From positions 1 through 56,412 of the forward strand of contig QCIP01000012.1 in the NCBI GenBank assembly GCA_003216615.1: 56,412 bases of DNA, written 5' to 3'. Each line of letters starts with the position of its first letter. The stretch's first letter is position 1. This DNA comes from Prochlorococcus sp. AG-402-M15. Its GTDB lineage: Bacteria; Cyanobacteriota; Cyanobacteriia; PCC-6307; Cyanobiaceae. Shown here piece by piece: positions 9,443 through 19,800 of this stretch. The notes under the pieces were generated by a model. The model was not told the origin of the DNA, did not search any database, and saw only the letters and a program-made list of their open reading frames with translations. The position numbers and the translations under genes are program-made.

Positions 9443-10288
9443 ATGCGCAAACAAGTTGCATATTTAGGTCCTAAAGGTACATACGCAGAAAAAGCAGCTC
9501 ATATATTGTCAAAGCTTGCCGATTTTCAGACACCTATATTTGTACCATGTAATGGGCTATATTCGGTCATTAAGTCAATAGCTTACAACAATTGTGATGC
9601 TGCCGTAGTTCCTATTGAAAATTCAGTAGAGGGAGGTGTTACAGCTACTTTAGATGCCCTTTGGAAATTTCCTGATATTTTTATCAATAAAGCAATCGTT
9701 TTACCCATAAAACATGCATTAATTAGTGATGGTGAACTTTCAATTATTTCAGAAGTATTATCTCATCCTCAAGCATTAGCTCAATGTTCAGAATGGTTAT
9801 CTGAAAATCTTCCAAATGCAATACCTCTTCCAACAAATTCAACTTCAGAAGCTGTCAATATGGTAAAAGGGAGCAAATTTAGAGCAGCTATCGGTTCAAA
9901 ATCATTGGTTCAAATTGAAGGACTTAAAGAATTAGCTTTTCCCATTAATGACGTGCCTGGTAATTGCACCAGATTTGTTTTATTGAGCAAAGAGTCTGAT
10001 TCTAATTCAGCTAATATTGCTAGTTTTGCCTTCTCATTACTCTCAAATAGACCTGGTGCTTTACTAAAAGCCATAAATTACATAGCAGATTTTGGATTTA
10101 ATATGAGTAAAATAGAATCTAGACCATCTAAAAGAGAGTTAGGAGAATATATAATTTACATTGATTTAGAAATAAATAATCAGAATAATATAGGAAATTT
10201 TCTTGAATTAAAGAAACATCTAAAGCCACTATGCGAAAACTTTGTAGATTTTGGAAATTATTTTTCTGAAGTTGTTGAACTAGATTAG
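9443..10288 (+). CDS. pheA: Prephenate dehydratase
   Basis: A 281-residue monofunctional prephenate dehydratase converting prephenate to phenylpyruvate for phenylalanine synthesis. The catalytic domain starts VAYLGPKGTYAEKAA and contains VPIENSVEGGV, LPTNSTSEAV and NCTRFVLLS (the Thr-Arg-Phe motif). A C-terminal ACT domain follows (SNRPGALLKAINYIADFGFNMSKIESRPSKRELGEYIIYIDLE) with the ESRP allosteric motif, which suggests feedback inhibition by phenylalanine. I place the start at the ATG at 9443; the TTG two codons upstream is less likely. The stop lies 1 bp from the end of the convergent methyltransferase gene. Confidence 0.97.
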   Translation: MRKQVAYLGPKGTYAEKAAHILSKLADFQTPIFVPCNGLYSVIKSIAYNNCDAAVVPIENSVEGGVTATLDALWKFPDIFINKAIVLPIKHALISDGELSIISEVLSHPQALAQCSEWLSENLPNAIPLPTNSTSEAVNMVKGSKFRAAIGSKSLVQIEGLKELAFPINDVPGNCTRFVLLSKESDSNSANIASFAFSLLSNRPGALLKAINYIADFGFNMSKIESRPSKRELGEYIIYIDLEINNQNNIGNFLELKKHLKPLCENFVDFGNYFSEVVELD

Positions 10289-10289
10289 T

Positions 10290-11225
10290 TTATCCTCTAC
10301 ATTTATAAACTCCAAACTCCATTAAACCTCTTTTGAATGCCCAATTCATAAGAAGTATAGTTGGAATTTCTCTTATGGACTTTACGATCGCTAAAGGACC
10401 AAGAGACAAAATTGTAAAAGGTCTTCGAATGCCTTCAATAATGGAGTCATACCATGAAGGATTTGTATATGAATTCCAATTTTCAGAAATAACTGTTCCT
10501 GCACTGTTTTCATTAATTCTTAAAATATTAACGAATGCATTAATGCTAATAAAATTAGGATGTACCCACTGTTCAAGTAATTGTTTAAGAACCAACTTTT
10601 CAACAAAAGATGGAGGGTATGCATTGAGATCTCTTGAGTTCCAATCAGCTAATGCTAAATACCCTCCTGGCCTCAAAGTTCTCAATAGTTCATCAGCAAA
10701 CTTTTTTTTATCATTCATGTGTGCCCCCGCCTCAACACTCCAAACTGCATCAAATGATCCATCTTCAAACTTTAAATCCATGGCATCCATAACTTGAAAA
10801 TGGCAATTGAGTCCTGATGGAGTTAGTTCTCTTGCTCTTTTTACTTGTGCAGGACTAATTGTAATTCCAGTAACATTAAACCCATAATATTTTGCAAGAA
10901 TTCTAGAACTTCCTCCTATACCACAACCTACATCAAGTATTCTAGAGCCTTTTGGCAAGTCATCTAAACTACTCCATTTGACTAACTCATGAACAAACTG
11001 GACTTTAGCTTTTCTAAAATCAATATTTTTTTTCTCTTTAGGGTAAAACCCTAAATGTATATGCTCTCCCCACAATCTCTCAAGTAATTTATCCTGGGTC
11101 CAAGCATCATATGCAGAAGCTACTGTATTAGAAGAAATATATTTTCTAGCATTAATTCTCCAAATAATAAGTAAAAATAAAATGAATAAAATTAGTAAAA
11201 AAAAAGGTAATAATGATTCAAACAT
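10290..11225 (-). CDS. MPBQ/MSBQ methyltransferase (plastoquinone/tocopherol synthesis)
   Basis: A 311-residue SAM-dependent methyltransferase with one N-terminal transmembrane anchor (residues ~4-25). The catalytic domain holds motif I ILDVGCGIGGSSRILA and the substrate-region SVEAGAHM. The rest of the chain (NTVASAYDAWTQDKLLERLWGEHIHLGFY; FNVTGITISPAQVKRARELTP; SIREIPTILLMNWAFKRGLMEFG) matches the Synechocystis Sll0418-type 2-methyl-6-phytyl/solanesyl-benzoquinone methyltransferase as I recall it. It would methylate the quinone ring in plastoquinone and tocopherol synthesis at the membrane. It lies 11 bp downstream of the LON-domain gene on the same strand. Confidence 0.88.
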   Translation of the reverse strand: MFESLLPFFLLILFILFLLIIWRINARKYISSNTVASAYDAWTQDKLLERLWGEHIHLGFYPKEKKNIDFRKAKVQFVHELVKWSSLDDLPKGSRILDVGCGIGGSSRILAKYYGFNVTGITISPAQVKRARELTPSGLNCHFQVMDAMDLKFEDGSFDAVWSVEAGAHMNDKKKFADELLRTLRPGGYLALADWNSRDLNAYPPSFVEKLVLKQLLEQWVHPNFISINAFVNILRINENSAGTVISENWNSYTNPSWYDSIIEGIRRPFTILSLGPLAIVKSIREIPTILLMNWAFKRGLMEFGVYKCRG

Positions 11226-11236
11226 TTAATTTTCTT

Positions 11237-11887
11237 TTATTTAACATCTGGAAAACTTTCTTTCAAAGCTGTTCTTGCTGCAAGTTGTTTTCTTGTATGA
11301 TCAAGCATTTCAAATTCTCTTTGCAAACGAGTATAAGTATTTCTCTCCTCTAAAAGCCTTTGCTGTTCCTCGGCTACAGAACCACCTAAATGAGCTCCTA
11401 TCCAAAATGATAATTCCATAGGATTTTTAGGCAATTTATTAGGTATATTTTTTTTAGTATTTGTCAATTTACCCGTTAAGTTAATGACATCACTAAGGGC
11501 TTCTGTGACTGAGTCTTTTAGAGAATCTAATTTTTTAAGGTTATCAATATTATCATCACTAATCCAACTAACCATAGCGGAACAAAATGGAGTTGAACGG
11601 ACAATTTCTAAGATTTGAAATCTTTGTTGTCCAAGAGTAATAATATTACTTCTACCATCTTCAGCAGTATGATGTTTTATTATTTGGGCGCAGCATCCAA
11701 CATTTGCCATGCTTTTATCATTTGGATCCAATTTTATAACTCCGAACATAGAATCAGTCTCTAGGACAGTTTGCAGCATGATTCTGTACCTAGATTCAAA
11801 AATATGAAGAGGTAATACCTCTTGAGGGAAAAGGACCACATCTGGCAAAGGGAATAATGGTAATTCCCTTACAGAGAGCTCTCCCAT
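11237..11887 (-). CDS. LON substrate-binding-domain protein (no protease domain)
   Basis: A 216-residue protein consisting of the N-terminal LON substrate-binding (PUA-like) domain. It starts VRELPLFPLPDVVLFPQEVLPLHIFESRYRIML and continues with FGVI, GCCAQI and TLGQQRFQIL. A helical C-terminus of about 60 residues follows (AEEQQRLLEERNTYTRLQREFEMLDHTRKQLAART). AAA+ and Ser-Lys protease domains are absent, so it is not Lon itself. Stand-alone LON-domain proteins are widespread in cyanobacteria and their role is unsettled. It sits 56 bp downstream of rpsJ in the str-operon direction and could be cotranscribed with it. Confidence 0.85.
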   Translation of the reverse strand: MGELSVRELPLFPLPDVVLFPQEVLPLHIFESRYRIMLQTVLETDSMFGVIKLDPNDKSMANVGCCAQIIKHHTAEDGRSNIITLGQQRFQILEIVRSTPFCSAMVSWISDDNIDNLKKLDSLKDSVTEALSDVINLTGKLTNTKKNIPNKLPKNPMELSFWIGAHLGGSVAEEQQRLLEERNTYTRLQREFEMLDHTRKQLAARTALKESFPDVK

Positions 11888-11943
11888 TTAAACCTCAATT
11901 ACATCCATATATATTAATCAATTGAAGCAGTTTTCGGGATTTC

Positions 11944-12264
11944 TTAAAGTTTAACTTCTATATCTACTCCACTGGGAAGATCTAACTTCATTAAAGCATC
12001 AATAGTTTTTGCTGAAGGACTATAAATATCGATTATTCTTCTATGAGTTCTTGTTTCAAAATGCTCTCTAGAATCTTTATCAACATGGGGTGATCTTAAG
12101 ACACAATAAATTTTTCTTTTTGTAGGTAAAGGAATTGGACCAATAGCTGAAGCAGAAGTAGTATCAGCAGTTTGAATTATTTTATCGCAAGAAAGGTCTA
12201 GCATTCTTCTATCAAATGCTTTAAGTCTGATTCTTATTTTTTGTTGTGCAATTGATGCAGTCAT
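11944..12264 (-). CDS. rpsJ: 30S ribosomal protein S10
   Basis: A 106-residue S10 ([60 protein letters not shown]). It follows tuf by 102 bp, ending the str operon as is usual in cyanobacteria, where rpsJ is detached from the rplC-led cluster. The gap to tuf carries a strong perfect hairpin (12288-12312). Confidence 0.98.
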   Translation of the reverse strand: MTASIAQQKIRIRLKAFDRRMLDLSCDKIIQTADTTSASAIGPIPLPTKRKIYCVLRSPHVDKDSREHFETRTHRRIIDIYSPSAKTIDALMKLDLPSGVDIEVKL

Positions 12265-12287
12265 AATTTTAAATTAACTTCTAGTGG

Positions 12288-12312
12288 AGGGTCATTGTTA
12301 ATCAATGACCCT
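12288..12312 (-). other. Perfect hairpin between tuf and rpsJ
   Basis: AGGGTCATTG (12288-12297) and CAATGACCCT (12303-12312) form a 10-bp stem with a 5-nt loop, 23 nt upstream of the rpsJ start. No T-run follows in the transcribed (minus) direction, so it is not a classical rho-independent terminator. A partial attenuator, a processing site or an mRNA-stability element are possible. Confidence 0.65.
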
Positions 12313-12366
12313 AGCCCATTTACCTATCTTAAGTGATTGAGGTTAAATTCTTAAAATTCAAAAATA

Positions 12367-13566
12367 TTATTTGAGAATTTTAGAAACAACTCCAGCTCCA
12401 ATAGTTCGTCCACCTTCACGAATTGCGAATCGCATACCTTGTTCAATAGCTACGGGACAAATCAATTCTCCAGTCATCTTAATTCTATCGCCAGGCATAA
12501 CCATTTCTACGTTTGAGCCGTCATCAGAGGTAAATGCTGTGATTTGACCTGTCACGTCAGTTGTTCTAATGTAAAATTGTGGTCTATATCCTGCGAAGAA
12601 AGGTGTGTGTCTACCCCCCTCCTCTTTTTTGAGAACATAAACTTCTCCTTCAAACTGAGTATGAGGAGTAATAGACCCTTTCTTAACAAGGACCATTCCT
12701 CTTTCAATATCTTCCTTTTGCACACCACGTAAAAGTAAACCAACGTTATCGCCAGCCATACCTTCATCAAGAAGTTTACGGAACATTTCAACTCCAGTAA
12801 CTGTTGTTACTCTTGTGTCTCTTATTCCAACTATTTCAACTTCCTCTCCAACCTTAACTTTACCTCTCTCAATTCTTCCAGTAGCTACAGTTCCTCTACC
12901 AGTAATTGAGAAAACATCCTCAACTGCCATCAAGAATGGTTTATCAACTTCTCTTTCAGGTTCAGGAATGCTAGCATCAACTGCTGTCATTAATTCTTCA
13001 ATTTTTGATTCCCAGGTAGAATCACCTTCAAGAGCTTTTAGACCAGAAACTTGGATTATAGGAATATCATCTCCAGGAAAGTCATAACTATCTAATAGTT
13101 CTCTGATCTCCATTTCAACAAGTTCGATAATTTCTTCATCATCGACCATATCGCACTTGTTTAAAGCTACCACAAGAGCAGGAACTCCAACCTGTTTAGC
13201 TAGAAGAATATGCTCTTTTGTTTGTGCCATAGGTCCATCTGTAGCTGCACAAACTAGGATAGCTCCGTCCATTTGAGCGGCACCTGTAATCATGTTTTTT
13301 ACATAATCAGCATGTCCCGGGCAATCGACATGAGCATAATGTCTGCCTTCAGTTTCATATTCGACATGAGCTGTATTGATAGTAATGCCACGCTCTCTTT
13401 CTTCTGGAGCACCATCAATGTCTCCGTAGTCTTGAGCTTGAGCTTGACCTTTTTTTGCTAATACGTTTGTAATAGCGGCAGTAAGTGTTGTTTTTCCATG
13501 ATCAACATGGCCAATAGTACCTATGTTGACATGTGGTTTGTTCCTTTCGAACTTCTCGCGAGCCAT
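12367..13566 (-). CDS. tuf: Elongation factor Tu
   Basis: A 399-residue EF-Tu that brings aminoacyl-tRNA to the ribosomal A site. GTPase motifs are GHVDHGKT (G1), DCPGHADY (G3) and NKCDMVDD (G4). Beta-barrel domains 2 and 3 are complete and the protein ends [10 protein letters not shown]. The length is normal for cyanobacteria. It follows fusA by 46 bp in the str operon. The gene has an ATG start. Confidence 0.99.
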   Translation of the reverse strand: MAREKFERNKPHVNIGTIGHVDHGKTTLTAAITNVLAKKGQAQAQDYGDIDGAPEERERGITINTAHVEYETEGRHYAHVDCPGHADYVKNMITGAAQMDGAILVCAATDGPMAQTKEHILLAKQVGVPALVVALNKCDMVDDEEIIELVEMEIRELLDSYDFPGDDIPIIQVSGLKALEGDSTWESKIEELMTAVDASIPEPEREVDKPFLMAVEDVFSITGRGTVATGRIERGKVKVGEEVEIVGIRDTRVTTVTGVEMFRKLLDEGMAGDNVGLLLRGVQKEDIERGMVLVKKGSITPHTQFEGEVYVLKKEEGGRHTPFFAGYRPQFYIRTTDVTGQITAFTSDDGSNVEMVMPGDRIKMTGELICPVAIEQGMRFAIREGGRTIGAGVVSKILK

Positions 13567-13612
13567 TTTGAATTAAAGAATCGAGGGTTTAAGAGTTTTT
13601 TTAGTTTAGAGA

Positions 13613-15688
13613 TCAGGAGTTGCCCTGATTCTTGGAAATGATAGCTTCAGCAACATTACGTGGAACTTCCTCATAATTTGCGAACTCCATCGAAAATATA
13701 CCCCGACCTTGAGTCATTGATCGGAGTTGAGTGGCATAACCGAACATTTCGGCTAAGGGCACTTTGGCCTGTACCTTAGACAATCCATCATCAACAGACT
13801 GTCCTTCTACCTGACCTCTTCTAGAGGAGAGATCACCAATTACAGATCCAAGAAAGTCATCAGGACTTTCGACCTCAACTTTCATCATAGGCTCTAGAAG
13901 GACAGGGTTGCATTTTTTAACCCCATCTTTAAAAGCCATAGAACCTGCAATTTTGAAGGCCATTTCAGATGAGTCTACATCGTGGAATGAACCATCGACT
14001 AGTGTTACTTTTACATCAATGAGGGGATAACCGGCAAGAACACCAGATTCACAGGTTTCTTTCATACCATTAGATGCGGGTCCAATATACTCTTTCGGTA
14101 CTGCTCCACCAACGATTTTGTTTACAAATTCAAAACCTTTACCGACTTCAGCAGGTTCCATTTCAATTATTACATGCCCATATTGACCTTTTCCGCCTGT
14201 TTGTCTTGCATATTTACCTTCACCTTTGGAACTAGATCTAATGGTCTCTCTATATGACACCTGAGGAGCTCCAATATTAGCTTCAACTTTGAATTCCCTT
14301 AGCATTCTGTCAACAAGGATTTCCAGGTGCAACTCACCCATACCAGCGATTACAGTTTGATTTGTCTCGGGATCTGTACTTACCCTAAAGGTTGGATCCT
14401 CCTCGGACAGAGCAGTTAAAGCTTTTGACAATTTTTCCATATCACCTTTTGTTTTTGGCTCAACGGCCACAGAGATAACAGGTTCTGGAATAAACAATGT
14501 CTCTAGGACTATAGGATCATCTGTATTACATAAAGTGTCACCAGTTGTTGTGTTCTTAAGACCTAATACAGCTCCTAAATCTCCTGCCCTTAATTCATCA
14601 ACCTCTTCTCTTTCATCAGCTTTTAAAATTACTAATCTTGAGATTCTCTCTTTAGCATCTTTGGTAGAATTCATAACATAACTACCCTTTGAAAGAACAC
14701 CTGAATACATTCTAACAAAGGTTAATTTGCCATAAGGATCAGACATTACTTTGAAAGCTAATGCACTAAACGGAGCATTATCATCTGAAGGCCTAAAATC
14801 TTCTTTACCACTTGGTAAAATACCTTGTATGGGTTTCACATCAACTGGAGCAGGTAGATAATCAACAACAGCATCTAAAACAAGTTGGACACCTTTGTTT
14901 TTAAAAGCTGACCCACACAATACAGGAACCAATCCATGCTTTAGAACCCCTTCTCTTATACCTTTTTTAAGTTGTTCTTCAGATAATTCTCCTGTTTCGA
15001 GAAATATCTCTATTAACTCTTCATCATTTTCTGCAACACTCTCCATCAACTTATTTCTCCACTCAAAAGCTTCCTCTTTCATTTCAGATGGAATTGGTGC
15101 TTCTTCAATATCAGTCCCTAAATCATTTTTATAAAGATATGCTTTGTTGGCAACTAAATCAATAATTCCTGTTAGATCACCCTCAGCTCCAATTGGTAAC
15201 TGAATTGGGAGTGCATTTGCCTTTAATCGATCTTTAATTTGCTTATTAACCTTCAAGAAATCTGCACCAGTTCTGTCCATTTTGTTAACAAAAACCATTC
15301 TTGGTACAGAGTATCTATCTGCTTGACGCCAAACAGTTTCAGATTGAGGCTGAACTCCACCCACCGCACAAAATACAGCGATGACCCCATCTAAAACTCG
15401 CATTGATCTTTCCACTTCAATAGTAAAATCAACGTGTCCTGGGGTATCTATAATATTAATTCTGTGATCTTGCCAACTTGTCGATATTGCAGCAGCAGTA
15501 ATTGTAATTCCTCTTTCTCTTTCTTGAGCCATCCAATCTGTAACTGCAGCACCATCATGTACCTCTCCTATCTTGTGGACTACACCTGAATAAAACAAGA
15601 TTCTCTCTGTCGTTGTTGTCTTCCCTGCATCAATATGAGCGGCTATACCTATGTTCCTTACTCGTTCTAGGGGAAAGTCGCGTGCCAA
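13613..15688 (-). CDS. fusA: Elongation factor G
   Basis: A 691-residue translocase GTPase. Motifs are [13 protein letters not shown] (G1), DTPGHVDF (G3) and [10 protein letters not shown] (G4), followed by domains II-V ending [17 protein letters not shown]. The start codon is TTG (15686-15688). The conserved N-terminus [20 protein letters not shown] and a GGAG Shine-Dalgarno 8 nt upstream support it over any alternative. The 97-bp gap to rpsG has a TATACT-like -10 on the minus strand (15721-15726), so an internal promoter is possible. Confidence 0.98.
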   Translation of the reverse strand: MARDFPLERVRNIGIAAHIDAGKTTTTERILFYSGVVHKIGEVHDGAAVTDWMAQERERGITITAAAISTSWQDHRINIIDTPGHVDFTIEVERSMRVLDGVIAVFCAVGGVQPQSETVWRQADRYSVPRMVFVNKMDRTGADFLKVNKQIKDRLKANALPIQLPIGAEGDLTGIIDLVANKAYLYKNDLGTDIEEAPIPSEMKEEAFEWRNKLMESVAENDEELIEIFLETGELSEEQLKKGIREGVLKHGLVPVLCGSAFKNKGVQLVLDAVVDYLPAPVDVKPIQGILPSGKEDFRPSDDNAPFSALAFKVMSDPYGKLTFVRMYSGVLSKGSYVMNSTKDAKERISRLVILKADEREEVDELRAGDLGAVLGLKNTTTGDTLCNTDDPIVLETLFIPEPVISVAVEPKTKGDMEKLSKALTALSEEDPTFRVSTDPETNQTVIAGMGELHLEILVDRMLREFKVEANIGAPQVSYRETIRSSSKGEGKYARQTGGKGQYGHVIIEMEPAEVGKGFEFVNKIVGGAVPKEYIGPASNGMKETCESGVLAGYPLIDVKVTLVDGSFHDVDSSEMAFKIAGSMAFKDGVKKCNPVLLEPMMKVEVESPDDFLGSVIGDLSSRRGQVEGQSVDDGLSKVQAKVPLAEMFGYATQLRSMTQGRGIFSMEFANYEEVPRNVAEAIISKNQGNS

Positions 15689-15785
15689 TTTTAAAGCTCC
15701 AAATAAAATAATTTTTGAAAAGTATAGTTCACCCTAAAAGTAAACTTTTATAATAATAAACTACTTAAGTACCTTTTTGACGAAA

Positions 15786-16256
15786 TTAATATCTGTAATG
15801 TGCAAAAGCTTTATTAGCTTCAGCCATTTTATGAGTATCTTCTCTTTTTTTAACTGCACTCCCAGTTTCATTTGCTGCATCCATCAACTCACCAGCAAGT
15901 TTTTGAGACATACTTTTGCCATTTCTCGCACGTGAAAATGTGACGAGCCATCTTAATGCCATAGCTGTACCTCTCTCTTGGCGAACTTCCATAGGTACTT
16001 GATATGTTGCACCACCGACTCTTCTAGCCCTTACCTCAACTAGGGGAGTAGCATTTTTCACGGCTGTTTCAAATAATTCGACTGCATTCCCACCAGTTCT
16101 TTCACTTATTAAAGAAAAAGCATCAGACAATATCCTTTGAGCTGTAGATTTTTTACCATGTTTCATCAATCGAGAAATCATCATTGAAGCTAGACGACTA
16201 TTAAATTGAGGATCTGGAAGAACGGGTCTTTTTACTGCTGCATTACGACGTGACAT
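15786..16256 (-). CDS. rpsG: 30S ribosomal protein S7
   Basis: A 156-residue S7 ([63 protein letters not shown]), an early-assembly protein binding the 16S 3' major domain. It is second in the str operon, 25 bp after rpsL. The length is standard. Confidence 0.99.
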   Translation of the reverse strand: MSRRNAAVKRPVLPDPQFNSRLASMMISRLMKHGKKSTAQRILSDAFSLISERTGGNAVELFETAVKNATPLVEVRARRVGGATYQVPMEVRQERGTAMALRWLVTFSRARNGKSMSQKLAGELMDAANETGSAVKKREDTHKMAEANKAFAHYRY

Positions 16257-16281
16257 TTTTTTAAAAAGTACTGTTTACAAA

Positions 16282-16656
16282 TTAATCTTTTGGAGCTTTT
16301 GCCCCATACTTAGATCTGGATTGACGTCTATCTTTGACTCCAGCCGTATCTAAAGTTCCTCTTATTATATGATATCTAACTCCAGGTAAATCCTTAACTC
16401 TTCCACCCCTAAGTAGTACTACTGAGTGTTCTTGCAAATTATGACCAATTCCAGGGATATAAGCTGTTACTTCGAAACCAGAAGTTAACCTTACCCTTGC
16501 AACTTTTCTTAAAGCTGAATTAGGTTTTTTAGGAGTTGATGTATAAACTCTTGTACATACACCTCTTCTTTCAGGGCAAGCTTTTAAAGCAGGAGATTTT
16601 GTTTTTCTAGTCAGACGTTTTCTTTCTGAACCAATTAATTGAGAGATGGTGGGCAT
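16282..16656 (-). CDS. rpsL: 30S ribosomal protein S12
   Basis: A 124-residue S12 of the decoding centre. It contains [28 protein letters not shown] and [20 protein letters not shown], and ends KYGAKAPKD. The lysine of the KPNSALRK loop is present, i.e. the ordinary streptomycin-sensitive form. It is first in the str operon and divergent from glsF. A TATGAT box on the minus strand (16695-16690) is a possible -10, giving a leader of about 27 nt. Confidence 0.99.
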   Translation of the reverse strand: MPTISQLIGSERKRLTRKTKSPALKACPERRGVCTRVYTSTPKKPNSALRKVARVRLTSGFEVTAYIPGIGHNLQEHSVVLLRGGRVKDLPGVRYHIIRGTLDTAGVKDRRQSRSKYGAKAPKD

Positions 16657-16809
16657 CTATTATATTTAGATAAAAATAAACATCCTTACATCATAACCTT
16701 TTACGAGCACCAACTAAAAGTTTTAATCATATTTTTTTTAAAAATTTTCTGAAATTAAAATTCTTTGGTAAATATTCATTATCTTTAGATTTATTTTCGT
16801 ATTTATTTT

Positions 16810-16815
16810 TATAAT
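16810..16815 (+). promoter_or_regulatory. Candidate -10 box for glsF
   Basis: A perfect TATAAT lies 34 bp upstream of the glsF ATG and predicts a leader of about 27 nt. A GTA-N8-TTA sequence at 16768-16781 only partly resembles an NtcA site (GTA-N8-TAC) and its spacing to the -10 is not ideal, so I do not call an NtcA site. Confidence 0.5.
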
Positions 16816-16848
16816 GAAAATAAATAACTAAATAGAATTAAATAATCT

Positions 16849-19800
16849 ATGGGAGAGAGTATCAAAAGAATCGTTGGGCCATATCAAGATAGTTATTCCC
16901 CAAATGGAATAATTGGAGAAAAAGATGCGTGTGGAGTTGGTTTCATAGCAAATGTTAAAGGGATAGAGAGTAATTGGATCCTTAAACAATCCCTTAAGGG
17001 ACTTAACTGTATGGAGCATAGAGGAGGTTGTGGGGGTGACAGTGACTCAGGAGATGGAGCAGGCATTTTATGTTCAATTCCATGGAAATATTTAGACGAA
17101 GAAATGAATCTAAAAAGTCAATATGACTTTAATAGAGGTTTAGGCATGGTTTTTATGCCTAATAAAAAAGAGAAAATTGAAGAATGTAAGTCGATATGTG
17201 ATCAGGAAGCAGAAAAACTAAAATTCAACAAAACATCTTGGAGAACAGTACCAGTAAATAATGAAATCCTAGGTCCTTTAGCCAAGGCAAATGCTCCATT
17301 CATCTGTCAGTGGATTTTGTATATAGATAAAAAAAATCACCAGGATATTGAGAGGCTTTTATTCCAATTAAGAAAAAGAATTGAAAAAAAAATTAGAGAA
17401 ACATTTAATAACCATGTTGGGGATTGTGAATTTTATTTTGCCTCCCTCAGTTCTCAAACAGTTGTTTATAAAGGTATGGTCCGTTCTGAAATATTATCTG
17501 AATTTTATCAAGATCTAAAAGAAGAAAGCTTTAAGGTCTCATTTTCTGTTTATCATCGTAGGTTCAGTACCAATACACTTCCAAAATGGCCTTTAGCCCA
17601 GCCAATGAGATTTTTAGGTCATAATGGCGAAATAAATACTCTTTTGGGTAATATTAATTGGGCTAAAGCATTAGAAACGCATATAGATGATTTTTGGGGA
17701 GATTTATCTAATGAAATAAAGCCTATTGTAGATTTAAATAAAAGTGATTCATCAAATCTTGATGCAACTCTTGAAATTAATATTCGTTCAGGTCAGCCTA
17801 TTACTGACTCATTATTAAAACTTGTTCCTGAAGCTTTTAGAGATCAACCAGAACTTGAACAGAGAGAAGATATAAAAGCATTTTATGAATATTTTGCAAG
17901 CCTGCAAGAAGCTTGGGATGGTCCTGCACTCCTTGTATTTGCAGATGGAAATTTTGTAGGAGCAACTCTTGATAGAAATGGTCTAAGACCAGCAAGATAT
18001 TCAATCACAAATGATGGCTTTGTTATAATGGGTTCCGAAACAGGAGTGGTAGATCTTGAAGAGGAAAGAGTCATAGAGAAAGGTCGATTAGGACCAGGGC
18101 AAATGTTAGCAGTTGATTTTCATCAAAATAGAATACTGAGAAATTGGGAGGTAAAATCTGAAGCAGCTCAAAGGCATGATTATAAAAATCTCCTAAGTAA
18201 TAGAACTATAAAAATTAAAAATAATGAATGGGTTAGAGACTGCAAACTAAAAGACCTTGATTTAATACAACAACAAACTGCTTACGGTTTTTCAGCGGAA
18301 GATAATGATCTTATCTTAGATTCAATGGCTTCATTAGCTAAAGAGCCTACTTATTGCATGGGCGACGATATCCCATTAGCAGTGCTTTCCTCAAAGCCAC
18401 ATATTCTATATGACTATTTTAAGCAAAGATTTGCGCAAGTTACTAATCCCCCTATTGACCCTTTGAGAGAAAAACTAGTAATGAGTTTAGAGATGCATCT
18501 TGGAGAAAGATGTACACCATTTGAAATTAAAGATTCTAAACCTTTTATTCATTTACAGAGTCCAATTCTCAATGAAGAAGAACTCATTTCCATTAAAAAA
18601 TCAAAAATTAAATCTCAAACAATTTCAAGTTTGTTTGATATTGAGGAAGGTCTTCAAGGCTTAGAGAACCAATTAAATGAAATTTGTAAACTGAGTGAAC
18701 TTTCTATAAAAGAAGGTTGCTCTTTAATTATTATTTCTGATATAGGAATTAATCCTAAAAAGACTTTTATTCCTCCTTTACTTGCTGTTGGGGCAATTCA
18801 TCATTATCTTCTAAAAAAAGAAATTAGACTAAAAGCTTCACTAATTATTGAGACAGGTCAATGTTGGAGCACTCATCACTTGGCTTGTTTGATTGGTTAT
18901 GGTGCAAGCGCAGTTTGCCCTTGGTTGACCTTCGAAGCAGGAAGACATTGGTTAAAACATCCAAAAACGCAAAAACTTATAGATAGCAAAAAAATAAATT
19001 CACTATCAATAACTGATGTTCAAGAAAATATTAAAAAAGCTTTGGAAGACGGTCTAAGAAAAATTCTTTCTAAAATAGGTATTTCACTTTTGTCTAGTTA
19101 CCATGGTGCACAAATTTTTGAAGCCGTAGGCCTTGGTTCTGACTTAATAAAAATTGCTTTTGATGGAACAACAAGCCGAATTGCTGGAATAACATTAAAA
19201 GAATTAACTAATGAAACACTTTCAATACATACGAAAGCCTACCCAGAGATCGATTTAAAAAAGTTAGAATTTTTAGGATTTGTACAATTTAGAAATAATG
19301 GAGAATATCACTCTAATAATCCTGAGATGTCGAAAGTTTTACATTCGGCTGTAAAACAAGGGCCAGAATATGATCATTTTGAAACTTACAAAAAACTCAT
19401 CAGTAATAGGCCAACAACATCTTTAAGAGATTTACTAACAATTAGTTCAAAAAGAAAAAGCATTCCATTAGAGGAAGTCGAAAGTGTTGAATCAATTTGC
19501 AAAAGGTTTTGCACTGGAGGAATGAGTTTGGGTGCATTGTCAAGAGAAGCACATGAAGTTTTAGCAGTTGCAATGAATAGAATCGGTGGGAAAAGTAATA
19601 GTGGAGAAGGGGGAGAAGATCCAGCTCGATTTAATGTTTTAAATGATATCGATGAAAATACTCAATCAGCGACATTGCCATTTATAAAAGGTCTAGAAAA
19701 TGGAGACACAGCATGCTCAGCTATTAAACAAATAGCATCAGGTAGATTTGGAGTTACGCCTGAGTATCTAAGGAGCGGTAAGCAACTCGAAATTAAAATG

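Noticed and set aside
16768-16781. NtcA-like site upstream of glsF
   Set aside because: Only GTA-N8-TTA rather than GTA-N8-TAC, and spacing to the TATAAT is off by several bases.
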